In this document: positions 1-9,312 of the stretch, piece by piece
Layout: the number at the start of each line of letters is the position of its first letter
How positions within the stretch are numbered: the first letter of the stretch is position 1
Source: Paracidobacterium acidisoli
Lineage (GTDB): Bacteria > Acidobacteriota > Terriglobia > Terriglobales > Acidobacteriaceae
Length of the DNA stretch: 64,000 nucleotides
NCBI RefSeq assembly: GCF_003428625.2
Contig: NZ_QVQT02000003.1
Span: forward strand, 751,017 to 815,016
Reading direction: 5' to 3'
The notes under the pieces: model-generated
Told to the model about the DNA's origin: nothing
The model's input: only the letters and a program-made list of their open reading frames with translations
Database searches by the model: none
Made by a program: the position numbers and the translations under genes

Positions 1-3000
1 GCTACTCTGAACTCGTCCGTCAATAACACGACGCAAAGCCAGGTGCTGAATGGCGGCGGCGCATCCACCAATGGCAACGCCGACCAGGACATCTCTTTCC
101 TCAGCTTCGGCGGCGGCTTCTTTGGAACCTCTGCATTCCTGCTGGATGGTATCTGGGACACGGCAGGCGACTGGGGAGGGGTGGTATACGTGCCTTCCGT
201 AGATTCCGTAGAGGAGTTCAAGGTTCAGAACAATTCCTTTACCGCGCAGTATGGATGGAGCACGGGCAACGTAATCAACGTCGTCACGAAGTCCGGCACA
301 AGCAAATTTCATGGAAGCGCATTTGAGTTCTACCGCAACTCGGCGCTGGATTCCAATCTCTACTTCGCCAATGCGCAGGGACTGGAGCGGCCCGATTTCC
401 ATCGCAACCAATTCGGATTTTCAGCCGGTGGCCCGCTCTATATTCCCCGGTTCTACAAACAGCGCGAAAAGACTTTCGTCTTCGGACTGTATGAGCACCT
501 CTACAGCAGCACTCCATCTGTCGCCACGAATACGGTGCCCACAGCCGGGTTTCTGGCAGGTGATTTCTCCGCGGCGCTTGGGAGCCAGCAGGGCGTCGAT
601 GCTCTCGGCCGTCCAATCCTTACCGGTCAGATCTACGATCCCTCCAGCGCCAGGCTTTTGACAGCGGGGCAGGTCGATCCGAAGACCGGACTTGTAGCCA
701 GATCGACGGGGTATATCCGCAATCCTGTGCCCGGCAATAATCTTGCCGCGTACACCACTTTGAATCCGCAGGCCGTCAGGATTCTCTCGTATTATCCCCA
801 TCCAACCTCGAATGGGCTCGTGAACAACTTCGCCGCCTCCGGCACGGCGCCCTCGGATTCAAACGAGTACACGATACGCATCGACCACAACTTCACTCAG
901 GCCTCGCGTATCTACGGCCGCTATTCGTATAAAAGCGAATACAAAACCGGCGCCCCGGAGTATTGGGGAGCGAGCGACCCGGCTGGTCCAGGAAACCTGC
1001 GCCCCAACAATCGTTATCAGCTCGTCCTGGGCTTCAACCACGTTTTCACGCCTACCTTCATGATGAATCTGACCGGTGGTTTCGAACACTGGGGCGAGGG
1101 CAGCAACAATCAGTCCAAAGGCTTTCATCCCTCGACGCTTGGGCTGCCCGGCTACCTTGATCAGAACAGCGCGGAGTTTCCCATCATCGCCGTCGGCGGC
1201 GGAAATGCCAGCATTCCAGCCGAAACGGCCCTTGGACCCACCGGCGGAGCAGAGAATACGGCTTATCGCCCCACGGGAAGCATAGGGGCCGACTTTAACA
1301 AAATTGTTGGTCACCACACGCTTTCCTTCGGATTTATGGGCGTGGAATCGCAGAACAACTTCAGCTCGCTCTACCAGACTCAGCTCAACTTCGGAGGAAC
1401 CTTCACGGATGGTCCCGATCCGGATGCACCCTCTTCAAACACCGGGAACGGTGTGGCGCAGGCACTCTTTGGCGTGATCGATGGCGGCAATACGGGAGTC
1501 GCCTTCAATCCCGCAATTTCAAAGAAATACAGCGGTCTCTATCTCCAGGATGACTGGGCCGCCACATCGAAGCTGACCCTGAATATCGGCGTTCGATACG
1601 AAACGCAGCTGGCGCCTACCTATCGTCACAACACCGCCTCGTTCTTCGATCCGGCTCTTCCGAACCCAATCGGCACCGCGATCCACCAAACCCTTCCCGG
1701 CGCCGTGGTCTTTACCGGCTCGAACCATCGCGGAACATACGATACCAACTGGACCAACATTGCACCCCGCCTGGGACTGTCTTATAGTCTGTTGCCGAAA
1801 TTAGCCGTGCGCGGCGGCTTTGGTCTCTTCTATCCGCCGTCGGCATATCTTGGCGGCGCAAGCACCAGCGGCTTTTCCACCAGCACCAACGTCATTCCTG
1901 CCGCTCCCGGCAGCCGCGTACCCGATCCATCTGTCACCATTTCAAACCCATGGCCGCAGGGACTTCGCAGCGTGACCGGCAATACCCTCGGACAGCTTCA
2001 GGACGTCGGCTTCAGCACTGCCTCTTACTGGCGCAGCAGGAAGTCCAGCTATGTCGAGCAGTGGATGTTCGGTATCCAGTACGGCTTCACCAAAAACGAT
2101 GTGCTGGATGTCACCTATGTCGGCAACCACGGTCTGCACATGCTGACCGGAGGTCTGGACGCAAGCCAGCTTGACCCTAAGTATCTCCCGATGGGAACAA
2201 CAGCGCTGAATAATCCAGTCTCTAACCCGTTCTACGGACAGATCACCAGCAGCGGCTGCAACCTGGGCCAGCCGACAGTATCGCAATCGCAGCTTCTGCA
2301 GCCATTCCCGCAGTTCTGCGGCGTTACGCAGAACGACGCGCCGGCAGGGTTTTCCAACTACAACGCGCTGCAGGTGAACTACAACCGCCGTTTCTCTCAG
2401 GGACTGAATCTGCTCGTCTCTTACACGTTCTCGAAGTTTATCGACAACGTTGAGGGCACGAACAGCTGGGCCTATACGAGCAATGCCGGCCCCGCCAACA
2501 ATTACAATCTCGCCGCGGAACGCAGCGTGGATTCGGGAGACATTCCTCATTCGCTGGTTGTGAACTATATCTACGAGCTGCCGGTGGGGCGTGGTAAGAA
2601 GGTGGGCTCGCATTTCAATCGCACCACGAATGCCGTGCTGGGCGGTTGGCAGGTCTCCGGCATCACAACGGCCAAGTCCGGAATTCCGCTCGGCATCACG
2701 GGCAGCAATATCAACTCCTATGGCGGCAACCCGCGTCCTGATGTCACTGGTAACGTACACCTGCAGCACAAGACCATTCAGGAATGGTTCAACACAAACG
2801 CGTTTGCATTGGCGCCCTATGGAACATTCGGCACGGCACCGAGAAACTTCTCGGACCTGCGCGGCCCCGGCTACCAGAACTGGGATTTATCCATCATGAA
2901 GAACTGGAATTTCACCGAAGATACCAGGCTCCAGTTCCGGGCGGAAATGTACAACGCCTTTAACCATGCAAACTTCTATACGCCGAATACCGGTCTGGGG

Positions 3001-3075
3001 TCCGGCTCGTTCGGAGTGATCACCAATACCTTCCCTGCTCGCGATATCCAGCTGGCGATGAAGTTCTATTGGTAA
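1..3075 (+). CDS. TonB-dependent receptor, Oar/carboxypeptidase-regulatory type (5' truncated)
   Basis: The reading frame is open from base 1, so the gene starts upstream of the window and the signal peptide, carboxypeptidase-like domain and most of the plug are missing. What remains starts within the plug, then shows the typical sequence NSFTAQYGWSTGNVINVVTKSG, an FHGSAFEFYRNSALD stretch, and a long beta-barrel rich in aromatic and Asn/Gly residues. It ends in a C-terminal Phe-Tyr-Trp, a usual outer-membrane-barrel terminus. Such receptors import oligosaccharides or other large substrates across the outer membrane using TonB energy. The next genes are a GH31 glycosidase and a TPR protein on the same strand, so a carbohydrate ligand is likely. 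The family call is secure; the substrate is inference. Confidence 0.93.
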   Translation, partial: ATLNSSVNNTTQSQVLNGGGASTNGNADQDISFLSFGGGFFGTSAFLLDGIWDTAGDWGGVVYVPSVDSVEEFKVQNNSFTAQYGWSTGNVINVVTKSGTSKFHGSAFEFYRNSALDSNLYFANAQGLERPDFHRNQFGFSAGGPLYIPRFYKQREKTFVFGLYEHLYSSTPSVATNTVPTAGFLAGDFSAALGSQQGVDALGRPILTGQIYDPSSARLLTAGQVDPKTGLVARSTGYIRNPVPGNNLAAYTTLNPQAVRILSYYPHPTSNGLVNNFAASGTAPSDSNEYTIRIDHNFTQASRIYGRYSYKSEYKTGAPEYWGASDPAGPGNLRPNNRYQLVLGFNHVFTPTFMMNLTGGFEHWGEGSNNQSKGFHPSTLGLPGYLDQNSAEFPIIAVGGGNASIPAETALGPTGGAENTAYRPTGSIGADFNKIVGHHTLSFGFMGVESQNNFSSLYQTQLNFGGTFTDGPDPDAPSSNTGNGVAQALFGVIDGGNTGVAFNPAISKKYSGLYLQDDWAATSKLTLNIGVRYETQLAPTYRHNTASFFDPALPNPIGTAIHQTLPGAVVFTGSNHRGTYDTNWTNIAPRLGLSYSLLPKLAVRGGFGLFYPPSAYLGGASTSGFSTSTNVIPAAPGSRVPDPSVTISNPWPQGLRSVTGNTLGQLQDVGFSTASYWRSRKSSYVEQWMFGIQYGFTKNDVLDVTYVGNHGLHMLTGGLDASQLDPKYLPMGTTALNNPVSNPFYGQITSSGCNLGQPTVSQSQLLQPFPQFCGVTQNDAPAGFSNYNALQVNYNRRFSQGLNLLVSYTFSKFIDNVEGTNSWAYTSNAGPANNYNLAAERSVDSGDIPHSLVVNYIYELPVGRGKKVGSHFNRTTNAVLGGWQVSGITTAKSGIPLGITGSNINSYGGNPRPDVTGNVHLQHKTIQEWFNTNAFALAPYGTFGTAPRNFSDLRGPGYQNWDLSIMKNWNFTEDTRLQFRAEMYNAFNHANFYTPNTGLGSGSFGVITNTFPARDIQLAMKFYW

Positions 3076-3117
3076 CGGACACTCTCGCCGCCTGATACGG
3101 GCGAGAACTATATCCCG

Positions 3118-3174
3118 CCAGCCGCTTTGCACTTCACCGGGCCGCATTCCGGCCTGGAAGTGCCGGGCGGCTGG
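3118..3174. other. Three-tier stem-loop after the first receptor gene
   Basis: The sequence folds into nested stems: an 8-bp outer stem (3118-3125 with 3167-3174), a 7-bp middle stem (3129-3135 with 3157-3163) and a 5-bp inner stem (3140-3144 with 3150-3154) around a 5-nt loop. A smaller hairpin (TCTCGCC with GGCGAGA, about 3084-3107) precedes it. There is no T-run, so it is not a canonical intrinsic terminator. It could be a processing site, a Rho-related 3' end or a REP-like element between the receptor and GH31 genes. Confidence 0.6.
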
Positions 3175-3221
3175 AATAACAGCCTCTCACCCTCTCAGAT
3201 CTATAAACTCCGGAGTGAAGA

Positions 3222-5564
3222 TTGCAATTCTTTCATGTGTCTGCGAGGCTTCGCCGCGCGCTCGCCGAATCGATGATGTGGTTCCTTCTGCTGCCCATGC
3301 TTGCGGCTCCGTGCCTGGCACAAAGTGAGCTGACTTCCACTGCCGGCAAAACCGGAATCGTCATCGCAACCAAAACCGACACGTTACGTATCGAGGTGTG
3401 TGGCGCATCGATACTTCACATCATCGCGTCGCCGCATCCCGGCAAATCAGAAGCTCTCTCCCCGACTCCCTGGATCACAGGTGGATGTGATCCTGCTCCG
3501 TACCATCTGAGCGAAACCGGCACGTCCAGGATTCTCACCACCGCAAATATCCGTCTCGAGATATTTCCTGATGGCTCGATGACATTCAGCGACAGTCGCG
3601 GAAATACTCTCTTAAAAGAGCTGGGTGGACGCACCTATGACCAGGTTCCCTCAGAAAGCGCGGGTATCTATCACACGCGGTCCTTCTTTCAGCCGTCAGA
3701 CGATGAGGCCATATACGGTCTGGGCCAGCATCAGTCCGGAATGTTCAATTACAGAGGATCATCCGTCTACTTATCGCAGACAAATACAGATGTAGCGGTT
3801 CCGCTCTTTCTCTCCACAAAGGGCTATGGCGTGCTTTGGAATACGGCCTCTTCCACCCTTTTCGACAATCGCACGCCACATATGCTCATTATGGACACGA
3901 CCGCAGAGCGCTCGATTGATTATTACTTCATCGCGGGACCTGAGCCTGATCAGATCATCCACGGATACCGTACCCTCACCGGATCTGCGCCCATGTTCGG
4001 CAAATGGGCCTATGGACTTTTTCAGTCGAAAGACCGGTATAAATCCCAGGACGAGTTACTCCATGTGGCGCAGGAGTATCGCAGCAAAGGCCTGCCGCTG
4101 GATACATTGGTTCAGGACTGGCATTGGTGGACCACCCAGGGCTCCGCCGAGTTCAATGCGGAGTATCCCGACCCGAAAGGGATGTTCGCAGCCCTGCATG
4201 CGCTGCATCTGCACGTCATGCTTTCTATATGGCCCACATTTGATTCTGCAGCTCCGATCGACGCCGAGATGCGAGCGAAGACCTGGATGCTCGGTAATAC
4301 CGATGCCTACGACGCGACCAATCCTGAAGCGCAGAATCTCTACTGGAAGCGGCTTGCAGGGCCGTTGCTACGTGAGGGCGTGGACGCCTTCTGGCTCGAT
4401 GCCACCGAGCCGGAACTATCGGCAACGGAGCATGGCATTCCGCCAGGAGGTGATCTTTACCTCGGACGGAGCGCTCTCTTCTCGAATATCTATCCCTATT
4501 CGGATTCGGCCGGCATCTACCGGAACTGGCGGGCGACGACCCAGGAAAAGCGCGCCTTCATCCTCACCCGTTCCGGCTTTTCAGGCCAGCAGCACAACGC
4601 TGCTGCTACCTGGTCGGGCGACGTTTACAGCACCTTCTGGTCGCTCGAGCGGCAGATTCCAGCCGGGCTTAACTTCTCCATCTCCGGCATACCGTACTGG
4701 ACGACAGACATTGGTGGATACGGATATCCGAGCTTTAAATCAACCGAAGATCCAGCCTTTCGCGAGCTGGTGACGCGGTGGTTTGAGTTCGCCACATTCT
4801 GCCCGTTGTTCCGCATGCATGGCCATCGGGAGAATAACCAGAATGAGCTGTGGAGTTTCGGCGATGACTCCAGGATTCTCGCTGTCTACGATCGCCTGCG
4901 CTATCGCATGCTTCCTTATATCTATTCATTGGCCTGGAAGGTCACGAGTGAAGACTACACTCTCATGCGCCCGCTCGTGATGGACTGGCGTTCCGATCGG
5001 GCTACATGGGAGATTGGGGACGAATATATGTTTGGCCCTTCACTGCTGGTGGCGCCGGTAACAAAATCTCACGCAACCAGCCGTTCTCTCTATCTGCCTT
5101 CGTCGCCACGCTGGTACGACTTCTGGACCGGAGCAGAGGTGGCCGCCGGCCATCATGTTGCGGATGCTCCGCTGGACCGTATTCCGCTGTACGTGCCAGC
5201 CGGTACAATTTTACCGCTCGGTCCGGAAGTTCAATACGCCGCGCAGGATCAAGACGCGCCGCTTGAGCTGCGTATCTATCCCGGCGCCAACGGGGATTTC
5301 AGGTTGTACGAGGATGCCGGAGACGGTTACGGATATGAGCATGGAGAGCGTGCGATCATCCCGCTTCGCTGGGACGACGCGCACTTTACTTTGACGATTG
5401 GCGCGCGCGAAGGAGCCTATCCGGGGATGGCGAAGTCGCGGCAGTTTCGCATCATTCTTGTCCGCCCCGGCCATGGCACGGGAGAAGAAGTGACCACAAC
5501 CGCAGAGCAGGAGGTTTCCTACTCGGGTGCACCTGTCGAGGTTCACATAAGACGACGCAATTAA
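3222..5564 (+). CDS. Exported GH31 family glycosidase (alpha-glucosidase/alpha-xylosidase type)
   Basis: A 780-residue protein. The start is TTG at 3222, chosen because GGAG lies 7 nt upstream; a hydrophobic signal segment ends near CLAQ at residues 31-34. GH31 landmarks are in order: the N-terminal beta-sandwich with YGLGQHQ (about 165), the barrel with WHWW (300-303), the nucleophile Asp393 in FWLDATEP, LTRSGFSGQQ (449-457), and the probable acid/base Asp467 in WSGDVYS, followed by C-terminal beta domains. GH31 enzymes hydrolyse or transfer alpha-linked glucose, xylose or galactose residues. The gene lies 146 bp after the TBDR and 69 bp before the TPR gene, so it probably processes what that receptor imports. 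The family is clear; the exact specificity cannot be read from sequence alone. Confidence 0.93.
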   Translation: MQFFHVSARLRRALAESMMWFLLLPMLAAPCLAQSELTSTAGKTGIVIATKTDTLRIEVCGASILHIIASPHPGKSEALSPTPWITGGCDPAPYHLSETGTSRILTTANIRLEIFPDGSMTFSDSRGNTLLKELGGRTYDQVPSESAGIYHTRSFFQPSDDEAIYGLGQHQSGMFNYRGSSVYLSQTNTDVAVPLFLSTKGYGVLWNTASSTLFDNRTPHMLIMDTTAERSIDYYFIAGPEPDQIIHGYRTLTGSAPMFGKWAYGLFQSKDRYKSQDELLHVAQEYRSKGLPLDTLVQDWHWWTTQGSAEFNAEYPDPKGMFAALHALHLHVMLSIWPTFDSAAPIDAEMRAKTWMLGNTDAYDATNPEAQNLYWKRLAGPLLREGVDAFWLDATEPELSATEHGIPPGGDLYLGRSALFSNIYPYSDSAGIYRNWRATTQEKRAFILTRSGFSGQQHNAAATWSGDVYSTFWSLERQIPAGLNFSISGIPYWTTDIGGYGYPSFKSTEDPAFRELVTRWFEFATFCPLFRMHGHRENNQNELWSFGDDSRILAVYDRLRYRMLPYIYSLAWKVTSEDYTLMRPLVMDWRSDRATWEIGDEYMFGPSLLVAPVTKSHATSRSLYLPSSPRWYDFWTGAEVAAGHHVADAPLDRIPLYVPAGTILPLGPEVQYAAQDQDAPLELRIYPGANGDFRLYEDAGDGYGYEHGERAIIPLRWDDAHFTLTIGAREGAYPGMAKSRQFRIILVRPGHGTGEEVTTTAEQEVSYSGAPVEVHIRRRN

Positions 5565-5633
5565 CTCAACATTACTGAAATGCTGCTTGTGCAGGAACGC
5601 ATCGCCGAAAGCTCATTTCTCATGGAGTGGAAG

Positions 5634-7607
5634 ATGGCGTGTGCGAAAAGCTCTCAGGAATCTGGCTGGAATACGTATCGCAGCGTTTGCCACAGACTCT
5701 TCCGGTGTAGCCTTCTTGCGGGCATGCTTCTATTCGGATGGCAACAGAGCCGTCCTCAAAGCACGGGATCGGAAGATATCAGCACATGGATGGATGCGGC
5801 GCGCACTGCGCAACAGGCGCAGGACTACTCCGCGGCCGCATCTGCTTACCGGAAAGCGGTGCGCCTTGAACCGCAAGTCGCCGAGCTGTGGGCCAATCTC
5901 GGCATCATGGAGTATCAGGCTGGACAGGATCAGCCGGCCGCCCGCGACCTCGCCAAAGCGCTGGCGTTAAAGCCGTCCCTGTTCTCAGCCAATCTCTTTC
6001 TGGGGCTGGAACAGCTGCGGCTGGATGCTCCCCGGAGCGCCCTCCGATATTTGTCCTCAGCCGAGCGTCTGAATGCGTCGGACCCCCAGGTATGGATTGC
6101 CACAGCGCGAGCCTACAAAGCGTTGCATGACTACTGGAAGGCAACCTCTTCTTATCGTCAGGCCCTGCAAATCGATCCAGCCAACAGCTCTGCCTGGCTG
6201 GGGCTTGGAATGACGTATCTGGCCCATGTTGAGAGCGATTCAAGAGTCCTCACGGACACTGCGCCCTCTTCCGGATATACGTATGCTCTCTTTGCCGAAA
6301 TGCTCGTTCGTCAGGGGCGTCTGCTGCAGGCTGTCTCAGAATATCGCTCTGCCATCAACCATGCCGATCATCCTCCATGTCTTCCCCCGGCTCTCAGCCT
6401 GGTATATATCCAGCTGGGCAAGCTGCAGGACGCTGCGAACACACTGGCGTCTGACGAGGACCGTCAGTCTGAGTGCCCGCTTACAGATCTGGCGCAGGCA
6501 GCAGCTAAAGCGCACGAAGAAAATTACCCTGATGCGGTGGCTATGCTTAATCAGGCATGGAGCACCGACGACGGATACACAGAGGCCAATCTGGTCAGGG
6601 CGCTCAGCGCTCTTCCTTCAGCCAACCGCGATCGCCTTACCGCTGAATTAAGTCAGGGAGCACAAAACGGCAGCGTCTCTGCGAAGAAACTGCTCGCGGT
6701 TTTGCAGGGTAATGCAATGCAGCAGGAACATCAGCCGGCCTCCCGAACTCTGGAGCCCGGCCCATTCCGGGAGAGCGACGTTCGCAGAGCCTTTCTGCGG
6801 GGACACTTCTCACGCTGTGCTGAGCTTGCAACCCTGGCAGAGAGACCACCGGCTCCTTCTTTGCAGCTTTTATCAGCGGAGTGCAACTATCTCAGCGGCA
6901 ATTACTCTGAAGCTTCTGCTGAGCTCAACAGGATTTCATCACGATCGGACGCAGTCGTCCTGTACTGGACGATCAAGGTCAATCAATATTTGTCGAGGGA
7001 AGCGCTCAATCACTTTCAGCAGCTCGCGCCTGACTCCCCGGAAACACACATCCTGCTCGGAGATGTGGAACGTCAGCAGCAACGGTATGACATCGCCATA
7101 TCCGAATACAAAGTGGCGTTGGCGAAAAGCCCCAAAGACTCCGCGGCACTCGAGGGACTTGCGGCCGCATATTTTATGAATTCCAACCTGAGTGAAGCCA
7201 TTGAAACGGCAAAGACCGCGCTGACGATATGGCCGAACAACCCGGAAGTAAGTCTTGTTTTGGGAGAGGCCCTGCTGAGCCAGCATAACTATGATGCAGC
7301 TGAATCGCCCCTGCTCCAGGCGCTTAACGGCAAGCCTCAAACACTGCCACATGTCCATGCGCTTCTGGGAAGAGTCTGCGAGGCCCAAAGCAGGGATGAA
7401 GAAGCCATCACACATCTCAAGCTCGCATTGAGCTCCGATGAAGATGGCAGCATCCACTATCAGCTGGCTCGGCTTTACCGGAAGCGGGGTAATAAGGCAG
7501 AGGCCGACAAGATGCTGGCACGTACTCTTCAGCTTGAGGCGGAGAGCCGGGCGCATGCCGTGGTCGCCTTTCAGAAAGGTACAACGGTTCATGATCCGGA
7601 GCGGTGA
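5634..7607 (+). CDS. Exported tetratricopeptide (TPR) repeat protein
   Basis: About 657 residues. The start at ATG 5634 is preferred because GGAG sits 6 nt upstream; in-frame upstream ATGs at 5580 and 5622 lack this. After a basic N-terminus there is a hydrophobic stretch (CSLLAGMLLFGW), then helical TPR units beginning with AARTAQQAQDYSAAASAYRKAV and recurring throughout, with a second dense block at the C-terminus. TPR domains are scaffolds for protein contacts; no catalytic motif is visible. The position directly behind the TBDR and GH31 genes suggests a periplasmic accessory or assembly role in that uptake locus, which is inference. Acidobacterial receptor loci often carry such proteins. 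Confidence 0.85.
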   Translation: MACAKSSQESGWNTYRSVCHRLFRCSLLAGMLLFGWQQSRPQSTGSEDISTWMDAARTAQQAQDYSAAASAYRKAVRLEPQVAELWANLGIMEYQAGQDQPAARDLAKALALKPSLFSANLFLGLEQLRLDAPRSALRYLSSAERLNASDPQVWIATARAYKALHDYWKATSSYRQALQIDPANSSAWLGLGMTYLAHVESDSRVLTDTAPSSGYTYALFAEMLVRQGRLLQAVSEYRSAINHADHPPCLPPALSLVYIQLGKLQDAANTLASDEDRQSECPLTDLAQAAAKAHEENYPDAVAMLNQAWSTDDGYTEANLVRALSALPSANRDRLTAELSQGAQNGSVSAKKLLAVLQGNAMQQEHQPASRTLEPGPFRESDVRRAFLRGHFSRCAELATLAERPPAPSLQLLSAECNYLSGNYSEASAELNRISSRSDAVVLYWTIKVNQYLSREALNHFQQLAPDSPETHILLGDVERQQQRYDIAISEYKVALAKSPKDSAALEGLAAAYFMNSNLSEAIETAKTALTIWPNNPEVSLVLGEALLSQHNYDAAESPLLQALNGKPQTLPHVHALLGRVCEAQSRDEEAITHLKLALSSDEDGSIHYQLARLYRKRGNKAEADKMLARTLQLEAESRAHAVVAFQKGTTVHDPER

Positions 7608-7803
7608 ACCGCGGCCGGGGGAAATTCGCTTTCCCATTTCGAGGCCGTAGCCAAACCAGGATGCAGACACTTCTCGCATCAGGGAACGGAGGGCTGGACG
7701 ATTGTATTGTCACGCCCAACGACTGCGGCGGTCAGGCCGGCAATTTACCAGGTGCGAGGTCGTCACCATGGGACATCTTCCTGCGGAAGAGGGCAGGGCA
7801 CGA

Positions 7804-9132
7804 TTAAAGTGCGACCCGGGAAAGACGATGACAGGCCACCACATCGAAGGTATTAAGAGACGAAGCCATGGTATTTACGCGCAGTAATATTTCAAACTGG
7901 GCATTGCGATCGTAAACATTCAGGCCATGCTCATGAAGCACCTGAACAATGGAATCCACGTCGGTGGCCAGCCTGTAGGCCGCTTCGGTAGCGACAGAGT
8001 TGGAGCCCGCCAGAATCAGAATGTGTCCTGTCTGGTTCTCATTCGCCAGTAACGCGATAATCGCAAACGCCTCGCCGGTTCCCCACCCGGGCGTGGTGGG
8101 AACATAGACTGGTGCTTCTCCATGCTCGGCATGCCGGTTGTAAATAATCTCTCCATGCCGCGCCGGATCGTACTGGAAGTAGAAATCGAGCTGGTCCTGG
8201 AAGAGGGACACCCAGGGATTCGATAAAGGGCTGCCGAGCAGTATAAAGTTGTCCTCGGTCTTAAAGTCCTGGGATTGAAGAACTCTGGCGCGATACATTT
8301 CGATTGGGCTCGAAGGGAGTAAACCCCTGACTCCGAGGGCGAATCTGGCATCAATAACAGGAACGTTGTTGCCTTTAAAAAGACGTTCGATGACTCTGGA
8401 GGGATGATCAAGCAGTTGTTGCTCCGGTACATAATGATGACCTGCATAGTCCGAGAGCGAAATTTCATTCCCGACTACTCCTTCAAGAGCAACAATATCG
8501 GGATCACTCAATACGATCTTTAGTTCTCCTCGACGCGGCAGCATGACCGACCACGGCAGACGGTCCGTTTTGGCTGACTGCATCCGGTAGTGATAAACAA
8601 CGGGCAAAAGCCCCAGCACTGTCAAAGCCGCCGCAATCAGCAAAAAGCGGCGCCAGACGGAGCGCTTCGGAGCCGGCTGACTCAGGGCTTCTGCAGGCTG
8701 GGATGGTGAAGGCGGATCGATCACCTCCGGAGCCCTTGATTCGGCAGCCTGCTCGATCAGCTCAATGATGTATGACCCGGGCTGCAGTTCAAGACGGATG
8801 CCTGTTTCGACTCCGTCATAGAAGCGCTTCAGCCGTCTTCGGACATCGGTTGCCGTAACGCGTACGATCGCATCCTCGCCCGTATCGTAGGAGGGATCAC
8901 GACCGAACAACTGCATACCGATCATCCGTTCTTTCAATTCATCAAGCTCACCTGCCAGTGTCTTGTCCACGAGATGTTGCAGAAACTCACAACTCCTGCG
9001 GCTTCTGTTAAACGCCCGGCTTGCGAAGATCTGATAGACGTGATGCCGAACCTCATTCTCGCGAGAAACGAGCGATTCGGTCCTGAGGGCAAATGGCTCC
9101 TCATCCAACTGACCCGATTGCATCGATTTCAC
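7804..9132 (-). CDS. Membrane-anchored regulator, N-terminal DNA-binding-like domain plus periplasmic sensor (paralogue 1)
   Basis: A 442-residue protein (GTG at 9132; ATG at 9123 is an alternative, neither with a clear ribosome site). Residues about 25-125 form a domain seen widely in acidobacteria: SCEFLQHLVDKTLAGELDELKE, then IGMQLFGRDPSYD, AIVRVTATDVRRRL, and LQPGSYIIEL, which resembles the winged-helix end of CadC/OmpR-type proteins. A single membrane segment (FLLIAAALTVLGLLPVV, about 170) leads to a roughly 250-residue presumed periplasmic domain with ILLGSPLSNPW and LILAGSNSVATEAA. The same architecture recurs in the gene at 40177. Divergent transcription from the receptor at 9313 suggests control of that locus in response to a periplasmic signal. 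DNA binding is inferred from resemblance, not shown. Confidence 0.7.
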   Translation of the reverse strand: MKSMQSGQLDEEPFALRTESLVSRENEVRHHVYQIFASRAFNRSRRSCEFLQHLVDKTLAGELDELKERMIGMQLFGRDPSYDTGEDAIVRVTATDVRRRLKRFYDGVETGIRLELQPGSYIIELIEQAAESRAPEVIDPPSPSQPAEALSQPAPKRSVWRRFLLIAAALTVLGLLPVVYHYRMQSAKTDRLPWSVMLPRRGELKIVLSDPDIVALEGVVGNEISLSDYAGHHYVPEQQLLDHPSRVIERLFKGNNVPVIDARFALGVRGLLPSSPIEMYRARVLQSQDFKTEDNFILLGSPLSNPWVSLFQDQLDFYFQYDPARHGEIIYNRHAEHGEAPVYVPTTPGWGTGEAFAIIALLANENQTGHILILAGSNSVATEAAYRLATDVDSIVQVLHEHGLNVYDRNAQFEILLRVNTMASSLNTFDVVACHRLSRVAL

Positions 9133-9176
9133 ATGTTGAACATACCAAACCCGTCATTCGGGACTGTTAAAAAACG

Positions 9177-9239
9177 CCGTTAGGGAATAAACGACGTATT
9201 TGCAATAACATACTAAACCGTTAGGAATCCCGTCCTAAC
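9177..9239. promoter_or_regulatory. GTTAGGA repeats: probable operator region between regulator 1 and receptor
   Basis: The 180-bp divergent intergenic region holds a direct repeat CCGTTAGGGA (9177-9186) and CCGTTAGGAA (9218-9227), 41 bp apart, about four helical turns. A perfect inverted repeat GTTAGGA (9220-9226) and TCCTAAC (9233-9239) has a 6-bp spacer. AACCGTT at 9216-9222 is shared with intergenic regions of the second regulator locus. The spacing and the divergent regulator suggest binding sites; this is inference. Confidence 0.45.
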
Positions 9240-9312
9240 TACCGGACCGACCGGACTACGTGTGTAGATAAAGGAGGAGTGCAGACGTTCCTGGCGATAT
9301 CGGGAGAGTACA

